From an uncultured Clostridia bacterium (GTDB lineage Bacteria > Bacillota > Clostridia > Oscillospirales > Oscillospiraceae), in the NCBI GenBank assembly GCA_946186375.1, contig CAMHMZ010000002.1, positions 62,001 to 126,000 of the forward strand: DNA of 64,000 nucleotides, in the 5' to 3' direction. The position numbers and the translations under genes were made by a program. Numbering within the stretch: position 1 is the stretch's first letter; every line of letters starts with the position of its first letter. Of this stretch, positions 40,824 through 49,847 are shown piece by piece. The notes beneath the pieces are model-generated. The model was not told the origin of the DNA. It made no database searches and worked only from the letters and a program-made list of their open reading frames with translations.

Positions 40824-41822
40824 TTACGTTGACCGGCGGACGATCAGCTCCGTCGGAACGGTAGACAACAATTCGATATCCTTTTCCCCGTGCAGCAGCG
40901 CCGTCAGGCGCTCCACGCACAGCTCCCCCATCCGCCTGCAGTCGACATGCACGCTCGTCAGCTCCGGCTCCAGCAGCGGACAGATGGACGAATCGTCAAA
41001 ACCGACGACGGCCAGATCCTGTGGGATCCGCAGGCCGAGCCTGCGCGCCGCCTTATAAGCCCCGGCGGCAGCGACGTCGTTGATACAGAAGAGAGCTGTC
41101 GGTCTCTCCTCCGCGCTGCGCAGCAGCTCCTCCGCGGCGGCCTCGGTGCTCTCCACGTTCGCCTCGCACATTCTGATCGACGCAGGACTGACCTCCAGGC
41201 CGCACGAGCGCATACCGTCAACAAAAGCATGATAACGCTCGCTCATGACATAGGCGTTGACCCGCCCGGCCAGCATGGCGATTTTTTTATGACCGCGTGC
41301 TGCGAGATGCCCGATCACCTGTTCTACACCGGAAGCCTCGTCCGCCACGACGCTCGGCAGCTCCGCCCCGGCTACACGGTTATTCACCAGCACGACCGCA
41401 ACCTTGCGCGCCTGGAATTCGGAGATGAGCGCGGGCTCGGCCGTGCCGCCGAGGATAACGCCCTCGATCTGCTTGCTCTCGGCCGCGCTCACCGTCAGCC
41501 GCCAGTCCTCCGCCGTAGAGACGAGGAGCTGATGCTCGGCCCGGTTGGCCGCGCGCATGATGCCCTCGCAGATCCCGGCATAGAATTCGTCCAGGATCGT
41601 CGCGCCCTTTTTGCAGATGATGTAGGCGATGCGGTCTGTCCGCTGACGGGCCATGGCGCGGGCGATCGCGTTTGGCGAATAGTTCAGCACCGCAGCGGCG
41701 TCGTAGACCTTGCGCCGCGTGCTCTCCTTCACGCGATCCGGCTCAGAAAAGGTTCGGGAAACCGTGGCCGTTGACACGCCGGAGAGACGGGACACATCAT
41801 AAATTGTCGGTGAAGACGCCAT
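40824..41822 (-). CDS. LacI family transcriptional regulator
   Basis: 332 aa. N-terminal HTH (TIYDVSRLSGVSTATVSRTF), hinge (NYSPNAIARAMARQR), then a periplasmic-binding-protein-like effector domain (DRIAYIICKKGATILDEFY to FDDSSICPLLEPELTSV). It is first in an operon with its own transporter genes, so it probably represses this operon until the imported sugar binds. A palindromic site TGTAAGCGGTTACA lies in its leader. Confidence 0.94.
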   Translation of the reverse strand: MASSPTIYDVSRLSGVSTATVSRTFSEPDRVKESTRRKVYDAAAVLNYSPNAIARAMARQRTDRIAYIICKKGATILDEFYAGICEGIMRAANRAEHQLLVSTAEDWRLTVSAAESKQIEGVILGGTAEPALISEFQARKVAVVLVNNRVAGAELPSVVADEASGVEQVIGHLAARGHKKIAMLAGRVNAYVMSERYHAFVDGMRSCGLEVSPASIRMCEANVESTEAAAEELLRSAEERPTALFCINDVAAAGAYKAARRLGLRIPQDLAVVGFDDSSICPLLEPELTSVHVDCRRMGELCVERLTALLHGEKDIELLSTVPTELIVRRST

Positions 41823-41849
41823 TCCCTGCCTCCCGCGGGCGCTTAATCA

Positions 41850-41863
41850 TGTAAGCGGTTACA
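41850..41863. promoter_or_regulatory. LacI/CcpA-type operator
   Basis: TGTAAGCGGTTACA is a near-perfect dyad around the central CG typical of LacI-family operators and cre sites, positioned between the lacI promoter and its ATG, where binding would block transcription. Confidence 0.65.
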
Positions 41864-41908
41864 AAATCAAGCCTGTCTTTTAAGCTACTGTTTGTATTAT
41901 TTGAATAA

Positions 41909-41937
41909 AGAATACCATTCTTTTCACGATCTCGCAA
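41909..41937 (-). promoter_or_regulatory. Promoter of the lacI-transporter operon
   Basis: On the minus strand, TTGCGA, 17 nt, TATTCT, about 90 nt upstream of the lacI ATG. Confidence 0.6.
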
Positions 41938-42000
41938 TACATTCTTAAAAACTTTGTACAATTAGTGCAAAGCAGCCTCTCTTTTATGGTCACTTTGACA

Positions 42001-42015
42001 TGGTAAGCGCTTTCA
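42001..42015. promoter_or_regulatory. Second LacI/cre-like operator
   Basis: TGGTAAGCGCTTTCA contains the AAGCGCTT core of LacI-family sites. It lies about 70 nt upstream of the lacI -35 box, so looping with the site at 41850 is possible. The rest of this 301-nt gap holds only the terminator at 42069. Confidence 0.5.
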
Positions 42016-42068
42016 TTTTTCGTGCTGTTCACGCCTGCCTCGCGGAAAGTCTGTCTCGCATACGAAAA

Positions 42069-42100
42069 GAGACGGGATCCGAAGGACCGGATCCCGTCTC
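42069..42100 (-). terminator. Terminator of the 42.1 kb membrane protein gene
   Basis: 13-bp stem GAGACGGGATCCG / CGGATCCCGTCTC; on the minus strand it is followed by TTTTCG. Confidence 0.7.
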
Positions 42101-42123
42101 TGCAGCGGCATGATTTTTTCTCG

Positions 42124-42900
42124 TCACAGGGGCATATAGGTAAAGAGCAGGAAGTTGCCGAGCTCACCCGCCAGGTTGCCATAGACGATATAGCGGGCGG
42201 TGCGATTGCGATCCTGTTCGTTGACAAGCAGGATCAGCGCCACAAATTCCGCGACGACCAGCAGGAAGCAGAACATAAAATAGAAGGCCGAATTCATGGG
42301 ATTAAAGTTGATCCAGCCGTTTGTCCAGACCGCCTGCAGGCCGAGGATGACGAGGTTTATCAGCGCAAAACGCAGCCAGCTCTTCTTTAAGCGATAGCCC
42401 ATGAGCCAGAAGACGAGGCTTTTGACGGCAAGCAGGAGCAGCACGCGCAGCCCGATCAGCAGCGGCGCGCGCCAGGGTGCAAAGCCACGGGTCATCTTGC
42501 CGGAGTTATAATAGAGCGTGATATAATCGTTGAGATCGTGCTCGCTCACAAGCTCCGTCGGGAATGGGATCCTGCGGCTCTCGCCGCCGCTGATGAATTC
42601 GATCTCCGTGTCCTGCAGGTCGTAGGCGTTGCCGTACCAGCGAGTGAGCTCCCAGGCCGCCTCCCGGCGAAAGCGATAGGCAGTCTCCCACAGACGCCGC
42701 TCCGGCTCGAGCACCACCATGGCGCTCCCCTCTTCCTTGACGATATGGAAGACGATCTGCAGATCCTGCGGCGCGCCGTAGACGATCATGGTCAGAGCGG
42801 GCGGAAGATAGGGGCCGATCGCATAGGCCTGCGCGGACGGCCCGGTCAGAAACAGCACGGCCACAAGCAGCAGCACGAGCAGCTTTTTCAGTTTTTCCAT
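42124..42900 (-). CDS. Unidentified membrane protein with signal peptide
   Basis: 258 aa from MEKLKKLLVLLLVAVLFLT, preceded by GGGAGAGG; the ORF-track start lies upstream of the RBS. Signal peptide to about residue 27 (AQAYA). An extracytoplasmic domain of ~115 residues (PPALTMIVYGAPQDLQIVF...) with beta-rich character follows, then about four C-terminal hydrophobic segments (APLLIGLRVLLLLAVKSLVF, FALINLVILGLQAVW, FYFMFCFLLVVAEFVALIL). I do not recognise the family. Its own promoter (42932-42960) and terminator make it a single gene. Confidence 0.75.
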   Translation of the reverse strand: MEKLKKLLVLLLVAVLFLTGPSAQAYAIGPYLPPALTMIVYGAPQDLQIVFHIVKEEGSAMVVLEPERRLWETAYRFRREAAWELTRWYGNAYDLQDTEIEFISGGESRRIPFPTELVSEHDLNDYITLYYNSGKMTRGFAPWRAPLLIGLRVLLLLAVKSLVFWLMGYRLKKSWLRFALINLVILGLQAVWTNGWINFNPMNSAFYFMFCFLLVVAEFVALILLVNEQDRNRTARYIVYGNLAGELGNFLLFTYMPL

Positions 42901-42931
42901 CGTTCCCTCTCCCCTTTCATTAAACAAGTCA

Positions 42932-42960
42932 ATCGTATCACGACTTCCGTATCCTGTCAA
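42932..42960 (-). promoter_or_regulatory. Promoter of the 42.1 kb membrane protein gene
   Basis: On the minus strand, TTGACA, 17 nt, TACGAT, about 30 nt upstream of the ATG. Confidence 0.7.
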
Positions 42961-42985
42961 CAAAAGCTGTTTCTTCGCAAACAGC

Positions 42986-43013
42986 AAGACCCCGGGCCAA
43001 AGCCCGGGGTCTT
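42986..43013 (-). terminator. Terminator-like hairpin after the OB-fold-like lipoprotein
   Basis: Perfect 12-bp stem AAGACCCCGGGC / GCCCGGGGTCTT with CAAA loop, 16 nt past the stop codon; the T-run is short. Confidence 0.65.
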
Positions 43014-43028
43014 GAAAAGTGGTTCGAT

Positions 43029-43727
43029 TTACTTGGAAACAGCGGTGGTGTGGAGGTTGGGTCCGTTGTACCAGTAGAGGTAGCCGGTCAGATCCACGAC
43101 GTCGCCGACCTGCAGCGCCTCGACGGCCTTGTACACGTCGGTGTCGTTGCCGCGGAGGTAGAACTCCACGCAGAATTCATAGGTCTGCCCGTTGAGGGTG
43201 GCCTTGAAGTAGAGGTCGTCGGTCTTGCCCTCGGGATCCTTGTAAGCGAAGGCGGCGCCGGACTCATCATAGGCCTCGATGGTCACGCCCTTGAAGGTGA
43301 CGAGCTGGTTCTGGAAATTGACCATGTCGTCGGTGCCCCAGGCGGCGGTGGCGTCCACAGGCTCGGCAATGTAGCTGTCGCCCTTGACGAGTTCGAAGGT
43401 CGCGTCGACGATCTCGACCTCACCGGACCACTCGCCCTTGGTGCCGGTGACCAGGATCTTCTGACCGGGAACGAGCTTGGCAGCGTCTTCCTCGGAGCAG
43501 GCCATGTTGTAGATGAAGTAGGCGCCGTCCTTGGAAGCGGCATAGACGGTGATCTGGTTGTCCCACCAGGACTGGTGATCCTGCACATAGGTCTCGACGA
43601 CGACGGGCTCATCCACGGCGGCGGCCATGAACTCGTCGTGGCTCATCGCCTTGGTCTTGCCCTGTCCGCAGGCAGCCAGCGCAAAGATCATGCAAAGGGC
43701 CAGAAGCAGCGCAAAGAACTTTTTCAT
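43029..43727 (-). CDS. Lipoprotein with two OB-fold-like segments
   Basis: 232 aa from MKKFFALLLALCMIFALAACG; GAGGAG is 7 nt upstream of this ATG and too close to the earlier one. Lipobox LAAC. After the anchor are two similar ~100-residue segments: VVVETYVQDHQSWWDNQITVYA...LVPGQKILVTGTKGEW, then NQLVTFKGVTIEAY...LQVGDVVDLTGYLYW. Both pair a hydrophobic strand with a 'GD-V-TG' type turn as in bacterial OB-fold lipoproteins. Ligand unknown. It has its own promoter whose -35 box overlaps the stop codon of the upstream solute-binding gene. Confidence 0.72.
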   Translation of the reverse strand: MKKFFALLLALCMIFALAACGQGKTKAMSHDEFMAAAVDEPVVVETYVQDHQSWWDNQITVYAASKDGAYFIYNMACSEEDAAKLVPGQKILVTGTKGEWSGEVEIVDATFELVKGDSYIAEPVDATAAWGTDDMVNFQNQLVTFKGVTIEAYDESGAAFAYKDPEGKTDDLYFKATLNGQTYEFCVEFYLRGNDTDVYKAVEALQVGDVVDLTGYLYWYNGPNLHTTAVSK

Positions 43728-43790
43728 TTTCATTCTCCTCAAAAAATATAGTATGCTCTGTTCGGTTTTCCCACAAAGAACACCAGTCAC

Positions 43791-43819
43791 ATTATAGCGG
43801 CCTTTTCGGCACAAATCAA
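43791..43819 (-). promoter_or_regulatory. Promoter of the OB-fold-like lipoprotein gene
   Basis: On the minus strand, TTGATT, 17 nt, TATAAT; the -35 box contains the TGA stop of the preceding solute-binding protein gene. Confidence 0.75.
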
Positions 43820-45435
43820 GAGCCGCGCTGCTTTTTTGTCTGTTTCTTTTTTATCAGGCCGCGCAGCGCGAACAGGCCGATCAGCGTCCAGATGGATACG
43901 AGAGAGATCAGCAGCGCCCGGGATCCGGCGGGCAGCGCCCCGGGATTGACGCCGTTTTCAAGGCGGTAGAGGGAGATCACTTCCTTGTAAAGCGAGTCCA
44001 TGTAGGCCTCATCCACGGTCGTCTTGCGGCGCACCGCCTTGTTCACGTTCTCGATGAGCTGCCCGGCCGCGTCGCGCACGGAGGTCGAGCCGTTGAAGAC
44101 CGGGGTAACGAAGGTGTTTTCGGTGTTGGCCATCAGAAGCTCGGAGGCCTCGATCTTCACGCGGTAGTGCGCGTCGTTGTCCTCGCCGCTGCGGCTGAGA
44201 TAATCCCGATAGCCCGCGTCCTCCTGCGCCTTGCGCGTGACGGGGACATAGCCCTCCGTCTCGGCATAGGCGATCTGGACGTCATTCGTCAGCAGGTACT
44301 GCGTGAAGAGCCAGGAGGCCAGCACCTCCTGCGGATCCTTCTTGTTGAAGATACAGACGCTCGGCCCCTGCGAGATCATCAGCGGGTGCTCCGTGTCATA
44401 CTGCGGGATCGGCAGGACGGCGGTCTCGAAGTTTACGACCTGGTCGGGCGGGATGTCCACCAGCGGGGCGTCGGAGCCCATCCAGGTGGCGCCCGCCGTG
44501 GAGTCCACCGCGAAGATGCACTGCCCGGCATTGAGGAAATTGGCCGGATAGCTGATGTGCTTGAAGGTGTCGAAGGCGCCGGACTTGACATGCTCCGCGA
44601 TTGTAAAGAGGATCTCGCGCGTCGTATCGTTGAAGAGGAGCACCGTCCCGTCCTCCGTCGAGTAGCCCGCGCCGCGCTGCCGGAGCATCTGGATCATCAT
44701 GTTGTCGGTAGATTTATAGATGAAGGGGATCATGACCTTCTGGCCGTTGACCAGATAGGTGCCGTCGGCATTTTTCGCCATGGCCGCCTCCGAGACCTCC
44801 CACACGAAGTCCCAGGTCAGCACGTCCGGCAGCTCATAGCCCAGCGCTTCGACGAAGGTTTTGTTGACATAGCAGGCCTCCGTGGAGCGCATATAGGGCA
44901 CGGCGTAGTGCAGGCCGTCCAGCACGCATTCGGACAGAAATTCCGGGACGAGCTCGTCCTGGCGGGGCGATTCGTATTTGAGCTCGCTCCCGCCGAGGCC
45001 GTATTTTGCGTCGGCAAAGAAGCCGTCGAGCGGCACGACCACATTCTGCCCGGTCATGTAGGTGGCGATATGGTCGGGGTAGGTCACGCAGACATTCGGC
45101 GTCGTGTCCGTGGCGATGTTCGTGATGACGTCGTTGTAGATCCGGCCGTAGTCCGTGTACAGGCGCAACTTCACCGTGACGTTCGGATAGAGCTTCTGGA
45201 AGTCCTCGATCGCCTTCTGGTAGATGGCGATCTGGGTCTTGTTGGTGTCGTTCTTGGCCCAGAAGCTGATTTCAAGCTTTTTGCTTTCATCAAAGCTCTC
45301 CGGCACGGCGGGCAGCTCCGCCGTTTCGCCCGCCGCGTCGGTCTCCTGCACGAGCCGCCCGTGACAGCCGCTGAGCAGGGAGAGCGCCATCGTGAGCAGA
45401 AGCAGCAGAACGATGGGTTTACAGATTTTTTTCAT
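43816..45435 (-). CDS. ABC transporter solute-binding protein with C-terminal membrane anchor
   Basis: 539 aa, larger than the usual ~430. Lipobox LLSGC at the N-terminus. Family 1 solute-binding fold (EISFWAKNDTNKTQIAIYQKAIEDF, YYVNKTF-like CYVNKTFVEALGYELP). Unusually, the C-terminus has a second hydrophobic helix (ALLISLVSIWTLIGLFAL) followed by KKKQTKKQR. The protein may therefore be tethered at both ends. It is the fourth gene of the ATPase-permease-permease-SBP operon and overlaps the permease by 4 nt. Confidence 0.9.
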   Translation of the reverse strand: MKKICKPIVLLLLLTMALSLLSGCHGRLVQETDAAGETAELPAVPESFDESKKLEISFWAKNDTNKTQIAIYQKAIEDFQKLYPNVTVKLRLYTDYGRIYNDVITNIATDTTPNVCVTYPDHIATYMTGQNVVVPLDGFFADAKYGLGGSELKYESPRQDELVPEFLSECVLDGLHYAVPYMRSTEACYVNKTFVEALGYELPDVLTWDFVWEVSEAAMAKNADGTYLVNGQKVMIPFIYKSTDNMMIQMLRQRGAGYSTEDGTVLLFNDTTREILFTIAEHVKSGAFDTFKHISYPANFLNAGQCIFAVDSTAGATWMGSDAPLVDIPPDQVVNFETAVLPIPQYDTEHPLMISQGPSVCIFNKKDPQEVLASWLFTQYLLTNDVQIAYAETEGYVPVTRKAQEDAGYRDYLSRSGEDNDAHYRVKIEASELLMANTENTFVTPVFNGSTSVRDAAGQLIENVNKAVRRKTTVDEAYMDSLYKEVISLYRLENGVNPGALPAGSRALLISLVSIWTLIGLFALRGLIKKKQTKKQRGS

Positions 45436-46295
45436 CCCTTGGTGCCTCCTCTCGAGACGCCGGCCATGATCTTGTTGCGGAAGATCAGGAACAGCACGAT
45501 CAGCGGCACGCTCACCACGACGACGGCGGCCATCATGGCCGGCACGTTCTCGCGGCCGAAGCCGTTTTCACGCAGCTCCTGGATGCCGTTGGAGACGAGG
45601 AAGTACGCGGCGTCGTCCGTGATGAGACGGGGCCAGACGTAGGAGTTCCAGCACTCGATGATCTTGAGGATGATGACCGTGACGACGGTCGGGCGGCAGA
45701 TGGGGAGCATAACCTTGAAAAGATACTTGAGGTCGCTCGTGCCGTCTACCTTGGCCGCCTTGTACAGCTCATCCGGGATCTGCTCGAAGTTTTCCTTGAG
45801 CAGGTAGATATAGAAGACGCTCGTCACCGAGGGTAGGATGAGGCCCCAGAAGGTGTTGCGCATGTCCCAGTTCGTGATGGTGACGAAGTTCGTGATGACG
45901 ACGAGCTCGTTCGGGATCATCATCAGCGCCAGAAACAGCGAGAACAGCAGGTTCTTGCCGCGGAAATTGAGCCTCGCAAAGGCATAGGCCGCGAAGATGA
46001 TGACGCAGAGCATGAGCCCGGTCGTAGCCAGGGTGAAGATGATGGTGTTGGTAAAGTAGCGCGCCAGCGGCACCTCGGTAAAGGCGGTGACATAGTTTTC
46101 CGCCGTGGGCGCGAGGGTGAAGAGCGCGGGCGTGCGCTCGGCGTTGTAGGCGCTGTAGCTCTTGATGGAGCTGAGGAGCATCCAGTAAAACGGGAAGAGG
46201 ACGATCAGCGCCCAGATGCTCAGAAGCACGTAGGTCACGGTTTTGCGCACGCGCTCGCCGGTCCTGGCCCGGCGTTCGACGATCTCATAATCCAT
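45432..46295 (-). CDS. Carbohydrate ABC transporter permease (MalG-like)
   Basis: 287 aa from MDYEIVERRARTGERVRK; AAGGAGG lies 8 nt upstream and excludes the ORF-track GTG. Six membrane helices and EAA loop LYKAAKVDGTSDLKYLFKVMLP. Inner-membrane subunit of the second sugar importer, coupled to the solute-binding gene by ATGA. Confidence 0.93.
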   Translation of the reverse strand: MDYEIVERRARTGERVRKTVTYVLLSIWALIVLFPFYWMLLSSIKSYSAYNAERTPALFTLAPTAENYVTAFTEVPLARYFTNTIIFTLATTGLMLCVIIFAAYAFARLNFRGKNLLFSLFLALMMIPNELVVITNFVTITNWDMRNTFWGLILPSVTSVFYIYLLKENFEQIPDELYKAAKVDGTSDLKYLFKVMLPICRPTVVTVIILKIIECWNSYVWPRLITDDAAYFLVSNGIQELRENGFGRENVPAMMAAVVVVSVPLIVLFLIFRNKIMAGVSRGGTKG

Positions 46296-46308
46296 GCTGC
46301 GCACCTCC

Positions 46309-47196
46309 TTACAGCGTGTTCTTGCGGCTGATCATCAGATTGATCACCGTGATCGTAAACACGATGACAAAGAGGATCAGCGCCGCGGCGGACGCGTAGG
46401 ACGGGTAGCCGCCGCTGTTGCCGTAGAGCATATCGTAGACATAGCCGACGATGGTGTTCATGCCCGCCACGTTCAGATCCGTGCCGAAGATGGCGACCTC
46501 GTCCGAATAGGCCTTGAAGGCACCGATGAAGCCGGTGATGACGAGGTAGAAGATCATCGGGGAGATCATCGGCAGCGTGATGCGCGTGAAGATGCGCCAG
46601 CGGCTCGTCCCGTCGACCCGGGCGGCGTTGTAGTAGTCCTGGTTGACCGAGGCCAGCGCGCTTGTGAGGATGAGGATCTTGAAGGGCATGACGACCCAGA
46701 CCGTGTACAGGCACATCACCAGCATCTTTGCCCAGTAGGGGCCGTCGATAAAGTCCACCGACTGGCCGCCGAAGGCGTTGATGAGGAGGTTGATGAGGCC
46801 GTCGGAATAGGCGGTCTTCTTGAAGAGGATCATGAACACGAGGCCGACGGCCAGGGTGTTCGTGACGTAGGGCAGGAAGAAGACGGTCTGATAGAGCTTG
46901 CGCAGGGGCTTGATGGAGTTGAGCCCCAGCGAGATCAGCAGCGCCAGCCCCGTCGAGAGCGGCACCGTGATGATGACAAGGATAAAGGTGTTCTTCACCG
47001 CCTGCAGGAAATAGGGGTCGCGCAGGACATAGCGGTAGTTATACAGGCCGTAGCCTGTGAAGGTCTGCGAAGCGAAGTTGAATTTCTCCTCGACGGAATA
47101 GATCAGCACGTCGAAGAGCGGATAGACCATGAAAACGCCCAGAAAGGCGATGGCCGGCAGCAGATACAGCCAGGCCCGGTTGTTCCTGTTTTCCAT
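46309..47196 (-). CDS. Carbohydrate ABC transporter permease (MalF-like)
   Basis: 295 aa with six helices, beginning AWLYLLPAIAFLGVFMVYPL. EAA loop NAARVDGTSRWRIFTRITLPMI. It pairs with the 45432 permease in the membrane channel. It starts 3 nt after the ATPase gene. Confidence 0.93.
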   Translation of the reverse strand: MENRNNRAWLYLLPAIAFLGVFMVYPLFDVLIYSVEEKFNFASQTFTGYGLYNYRYVLRDPYFLQAVKNTFILVIITVPLSTGLALLISLGLNSIKPLRKLYQTVFFLPYVTNTLAVGLVFMILFKKTAYSDGLINLLINAFGGQSVDFIDGPYWAKMLVMCLYTVWVVMPFKILILTSALASVNQDYYNAARVDGTSRWRIFTRITLPMISPMIFYLVITGFIGAFKAYSDEVAIFGTDLNVAGMNTIVGYVYDMLYGNSGGYPSYASAAALILFVIVFTITVINLMISRKNTL

Positions 47197-47199
47197 GGC

Positions 47200-48303
47200 T
47201 CAGGCCTCCGCGTCGAAGGGGATGCGCTCCTGTGTCGTGTGGTCAAAGAGGAAGACCTTGGCGCTCTTGAGGCGGAAACGCACGTGCTCCGGCGAGCCGG
47301 AAGGCCTGTCCTCCGAGGGGATGATCGCGCGGAGATTGGCGCTGACGCGCGCGGGGTGCTCGAAGACGATGCTCGTGTCGCGCCCCATGACCTCGATCTG
47401 ACGGAGCGCGCAGGAAAAGGCGCCCGCTTCGTCGAGCTGGAAGCCCTCGGGGCGCACCGCGGCATACACCGCCCCGTCCGGCGCGCCGGGAACGGAGAGC
47501 ACGCTCTCGCCGCCGATGAGGAGCTGACCGCCCTCCACCTCGCCCTCGAAGACGTTGATGGGCGGCGTGCCCAGAAACTCCGCCACGAAGCGGTTGACCG
47601 GGCTGTCATACACGTCCTGGGGCTTGCCGATCTGCTGCACGACGCCGTCCTTCATGACGACGATCATGTCGGAGATGCTCATGGCCTCCTCCTGGTCGTG
47701 GGTGACGAAGATGGTGGTGATGCCGGTCTCGCGCTGGATGCGCCGGATCTCCTCGCGGGTCTGCAGGCGCAGCCGCGCGTCAAGGTTTGAGAGCGGCTCG
47801 TCCAGCAGAAGGACGCGCGGGCGCTTGACCAGGGCACGGGCGATCGCCACGCGCTGCTGCTGGCCGCCGGACATCTCGCCGGGCTTGCGCTCCATGAGCT
47901 TGTCGATCTGGACGAGGCGTGCCGCCTCGAGCGCCTTGGCCTCCATCTCCTCCTTGGAGGGGCGGTCTTTTCCCTTGAGGTTTTGCAGCGGGAAAAGGAT
48001 GTTCTGCCGCACGGTCATGTGCGGATAGAGCGCGTAGTTCTGGAACACGAGGCCGACGCCGCGGTTTTCCGGAGGCAAAGCGGTCACGTCGTCCTCGCCG
48101 AAGAGGATCTTGCCCTCGGTGGGCTTCTCCAGACCGCTGATGAGGTTGAGCGTGGTGCTCTTGCCGCAGCCGGAGGGCCCCAGCAGGCCGATCAGCTTGC
48201 CGTCCGGGATCTCGAAATCGAAGTCGTTGACGGCGATGACGTCCTCGCCCTTTTTGTTGCGGCTCGGAAACTTCTTTGTCAGATGCTGCAGGACAACTTT
48301 CAT
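47200..48303 (-). CDS. Carbohydrate ABC transporter ATPase (MsmK/UgpC/MalK type)
   Basis: 367 aa from MKVVLQHLTKKF; 71 extra residues in the ORF track include the promoter. Walker A GPSGCGKST, Q-loop FQNYALYPHM, signature MSGGQQQRV, Walker B VLLLDEPLSNLD, H-loop VTHDQ. A C-terminal OB/TOBE regulatory domain follows (GAVYAAVRPEGFQL). This type serves several sugar importers in Firmicutes, so it may also power the ATPase-less cluster at 37.6-40.8 kb. First gene of the second sugar operon. Confidence 0.94.
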   Translation of the reverse strand: MKVVLQHLTKKFPSRNKKGEDVIAVNDFDFEIPDGKLIGLLGPSGCGKSTTLNLISGLEKPTEGKILFGEDDVTALPPENRGVGLVFQNYALYPHMTVRQNILFPLQNLKGKDRPSKEEMEAKALEAARLVQIDKLMERKPGEMSGGQQQRVAIARALVKRPRVLLLDEPLSNLDARLRLQTREEIRRIQRETGITTIFVTHDQEEAMSISDMIVVMKDGVVQQIGKPQDVYDSPVNRFVAEFLGTPPINVFEGEVEGGQLLIGGESVLSVPGAPDGAVYAAVRPEGFQLDEAGAFSCALRQIEVMGRDTSIVFEHPARVSANLRAIIPSEDRPSGSPEHVRFRLKSAKVFLFDHTTQERIPFDAEA

Positions 48304-48355
48304 ATGCCTCTCCCCTTTTCTTTTGTGCCGGGCAAAACTTGAGTACGCTGGTTCT

Positions 48356-48384
48356 ATTTTACATGATGACGCGCCCGCGGTCAA
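48356..48384 (-). promoter_or_regulatory. Promoter of the second sugar ABC operon
   Basis: On the minus strand, TTGACC, 17 nt, TAAAAT, about 60 nt before the ATPase ATG. No LacI-type operator was noticed here. Confidence 0.7.
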
Positions 48385-48437
48385 TGCCGTTGCGCCGCTG
48401 CGCTGCCAAAAAATCTGACGAAAGGTGGAATTTTCTC

Positions 48438-48466
48438 TTGCAAGCGGCTGCGCTCTGCGGTATAAT
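48438..48466 (+). promoter_or_regulatory. Promoter of the MATE transporter gene
   Basis: TTGCAA, 17 nt, TATAAT, about 30 nt before the ATG. Confidence 0.8.
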
Positions 48467-48494
48467 GCGCAGGCTCTCAGGAGGAACACCGTCC

Positions 48495-49847
48495 ATGGAT
48501 AAAAACGATCTGACACAGGGGAGCATCCTTAAAAAGCTCGGCCTGTTCTTTTTTCCCATTCTTTTTGGCATGCTGTTTCAGCAGCTGTACAACACCGTCG
48601 ACGCCGTGATCGTCGGCAAATGCGTCGGCCCGGCGGCGCTGGCCGCGGTCGGCGGCAGCCCGGCAGTCATCGTCAACCTCGTCATTGGCTTCTTCGCGGG
48701 GCTCGCCTCCGGCGCCTCGGTGATCATCTCGCAGTATTTCGGCTGCCGCGACCGCGAAAGGCTTCTGCAGGCCGAGCATACGATCCTGCTCTTCTGTCTG
48801 GTGATCGGTCTGCTGCTGACGGCGCTGGGCCTGGTCTCGGCGAGCTGGTCCCTGCGCCTTGTGAAGACGCCCGAGGATATCCTCGCAGACTCGGCCCGCT
48901 ATCTGCGCATCTACTATGTGGGCGCCGCGCCCCTGCTGCTCTTCAACATCGGCTCGGGCGTGCTGCGCGCTGTGGGCGATTCGCGGCATCCGCTCGTCTT
49001 TCTCGGCGTCTGCTGCGCGCTGAACATCGCGCTGGATCTGCTGTTTGTGGCCGGGCTCTCGATGGGCGTTGCCGGGGCGGCCTGGGCGACCGTCATCTCG
49101 CAGAGCGTGAGCGCCGTGCTGGTGCTGGGCCATCTCCACCATGCCGATCCCCTGCTCCGCCTTGACTTTTCGCGCCTGCGCATCTATCCCGCCGCGCTGC
49201 GCCGCATCCTCTATATCGGCGTCCCGGCCGGGCTGCAGAGCGCCATGTACTCTGTCTCCAACCTGATCATCCAGGCCGCTGTCAACGCCCTCGGCACGAC
49301 GGTCGTCGCCGCCTGGACCGCCGTGAGCAAATACGACGGGCTCTACTGGGTCGTCAGCAACTCCTTCGGCGCGGCTATCTGCACCTTTGTCGGCCAGAAC
49401 TATGGCGCCGGGCTCTTCGACAGGATGAAAAAGGGCATCCGCCAGTGGCTCCTGGTCGCGCTCGGTACCTCCGTCGCGATCTCTGCTCTGCTGATCGGCT
49501 TTTCCGATCTGGGCTTCCGGCTTTTCACGGACGACCCCGCCGTCATCCGGGAGGCCAGCGCCATGCTCTGGTACTTTGTCCCCTTCTATTTTATCTGGTC
49601 CTTCATCGAGGTCATCTCCAATTCGCTGCGCGGCGCGGGCGATTCCTTCCGGCCGATGCTGATCATCCTCTGCGGCGTTTGCCTGCTGCGCATCGTCTAC
49701 ATCGCCTTCGTGATCCCGCAGTGGCACACGGTTTTGAGTGTCAGCCTCTCTTACCCCATCTCCTGGGCGCTGACCGCGCTGGTGTTCACGGTCTATTATT
49801 TGCGCGGGACGTGGCTCACAAGGCTCCGCGCCCACGAATCCAACTAA
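48495..49847 (+). CDS. MATE family efflux transporter
   Basis: 450 aa from MDKNDLTQGSILKKLGLFFF, preceded by AGGAGG; the long N-terminal extension of the ORF track precedes the promoter. Twelve membrane helices in two bundles, with the family start FFFPILFGMLFQQLYNTVDAVIVGK and GVAGAAWATVISQSVSA in the middle. MATE proteins export cationic drugs or metabolites using Na+ or H+ gradients. Substrate not predictable. Divergent from the sugar operon and followed by a multi-hairpin element. Confidence 0.93.
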   Translation: MDKNDLTQGSILKKLGLFFFPILFGMLFQQLYNTVDAVIVGKCVGPAALAAVGGSPAVIVNLVIGFFAGLASGASVIISQYFGCRDRERLLQAEHTILLFCLVIGLLLTALGLVSASWSLRLVKTPEDILADSARYLRIYYVGAAPLLLFNIGSGVLRAVGDSRHPLVFLGVCCALNIALDLLFVAGLSMGVAGAAWATVISQSVSAVLVLGHLHHADPLLRLDFSRLRIYPAALRRILYIGVPAGLQSAMYSVSNLIIQAAVNALGTTVVAAWTAVSKYDGLYWVVSNSFGAAICTFVGQNYGAGLFDRMKKGIRQWLLVALGTSVAISALLIGFSDLGFRLFTDDPAVIREASAMLWYFVPFYFIWSFIEVISNSLRGAGDSFRPMLIILCGVCLLRIVYIAFVIPQWHTVLSVSLSYPISWALTALVFTVYYLRGTWLTRLRAHESN

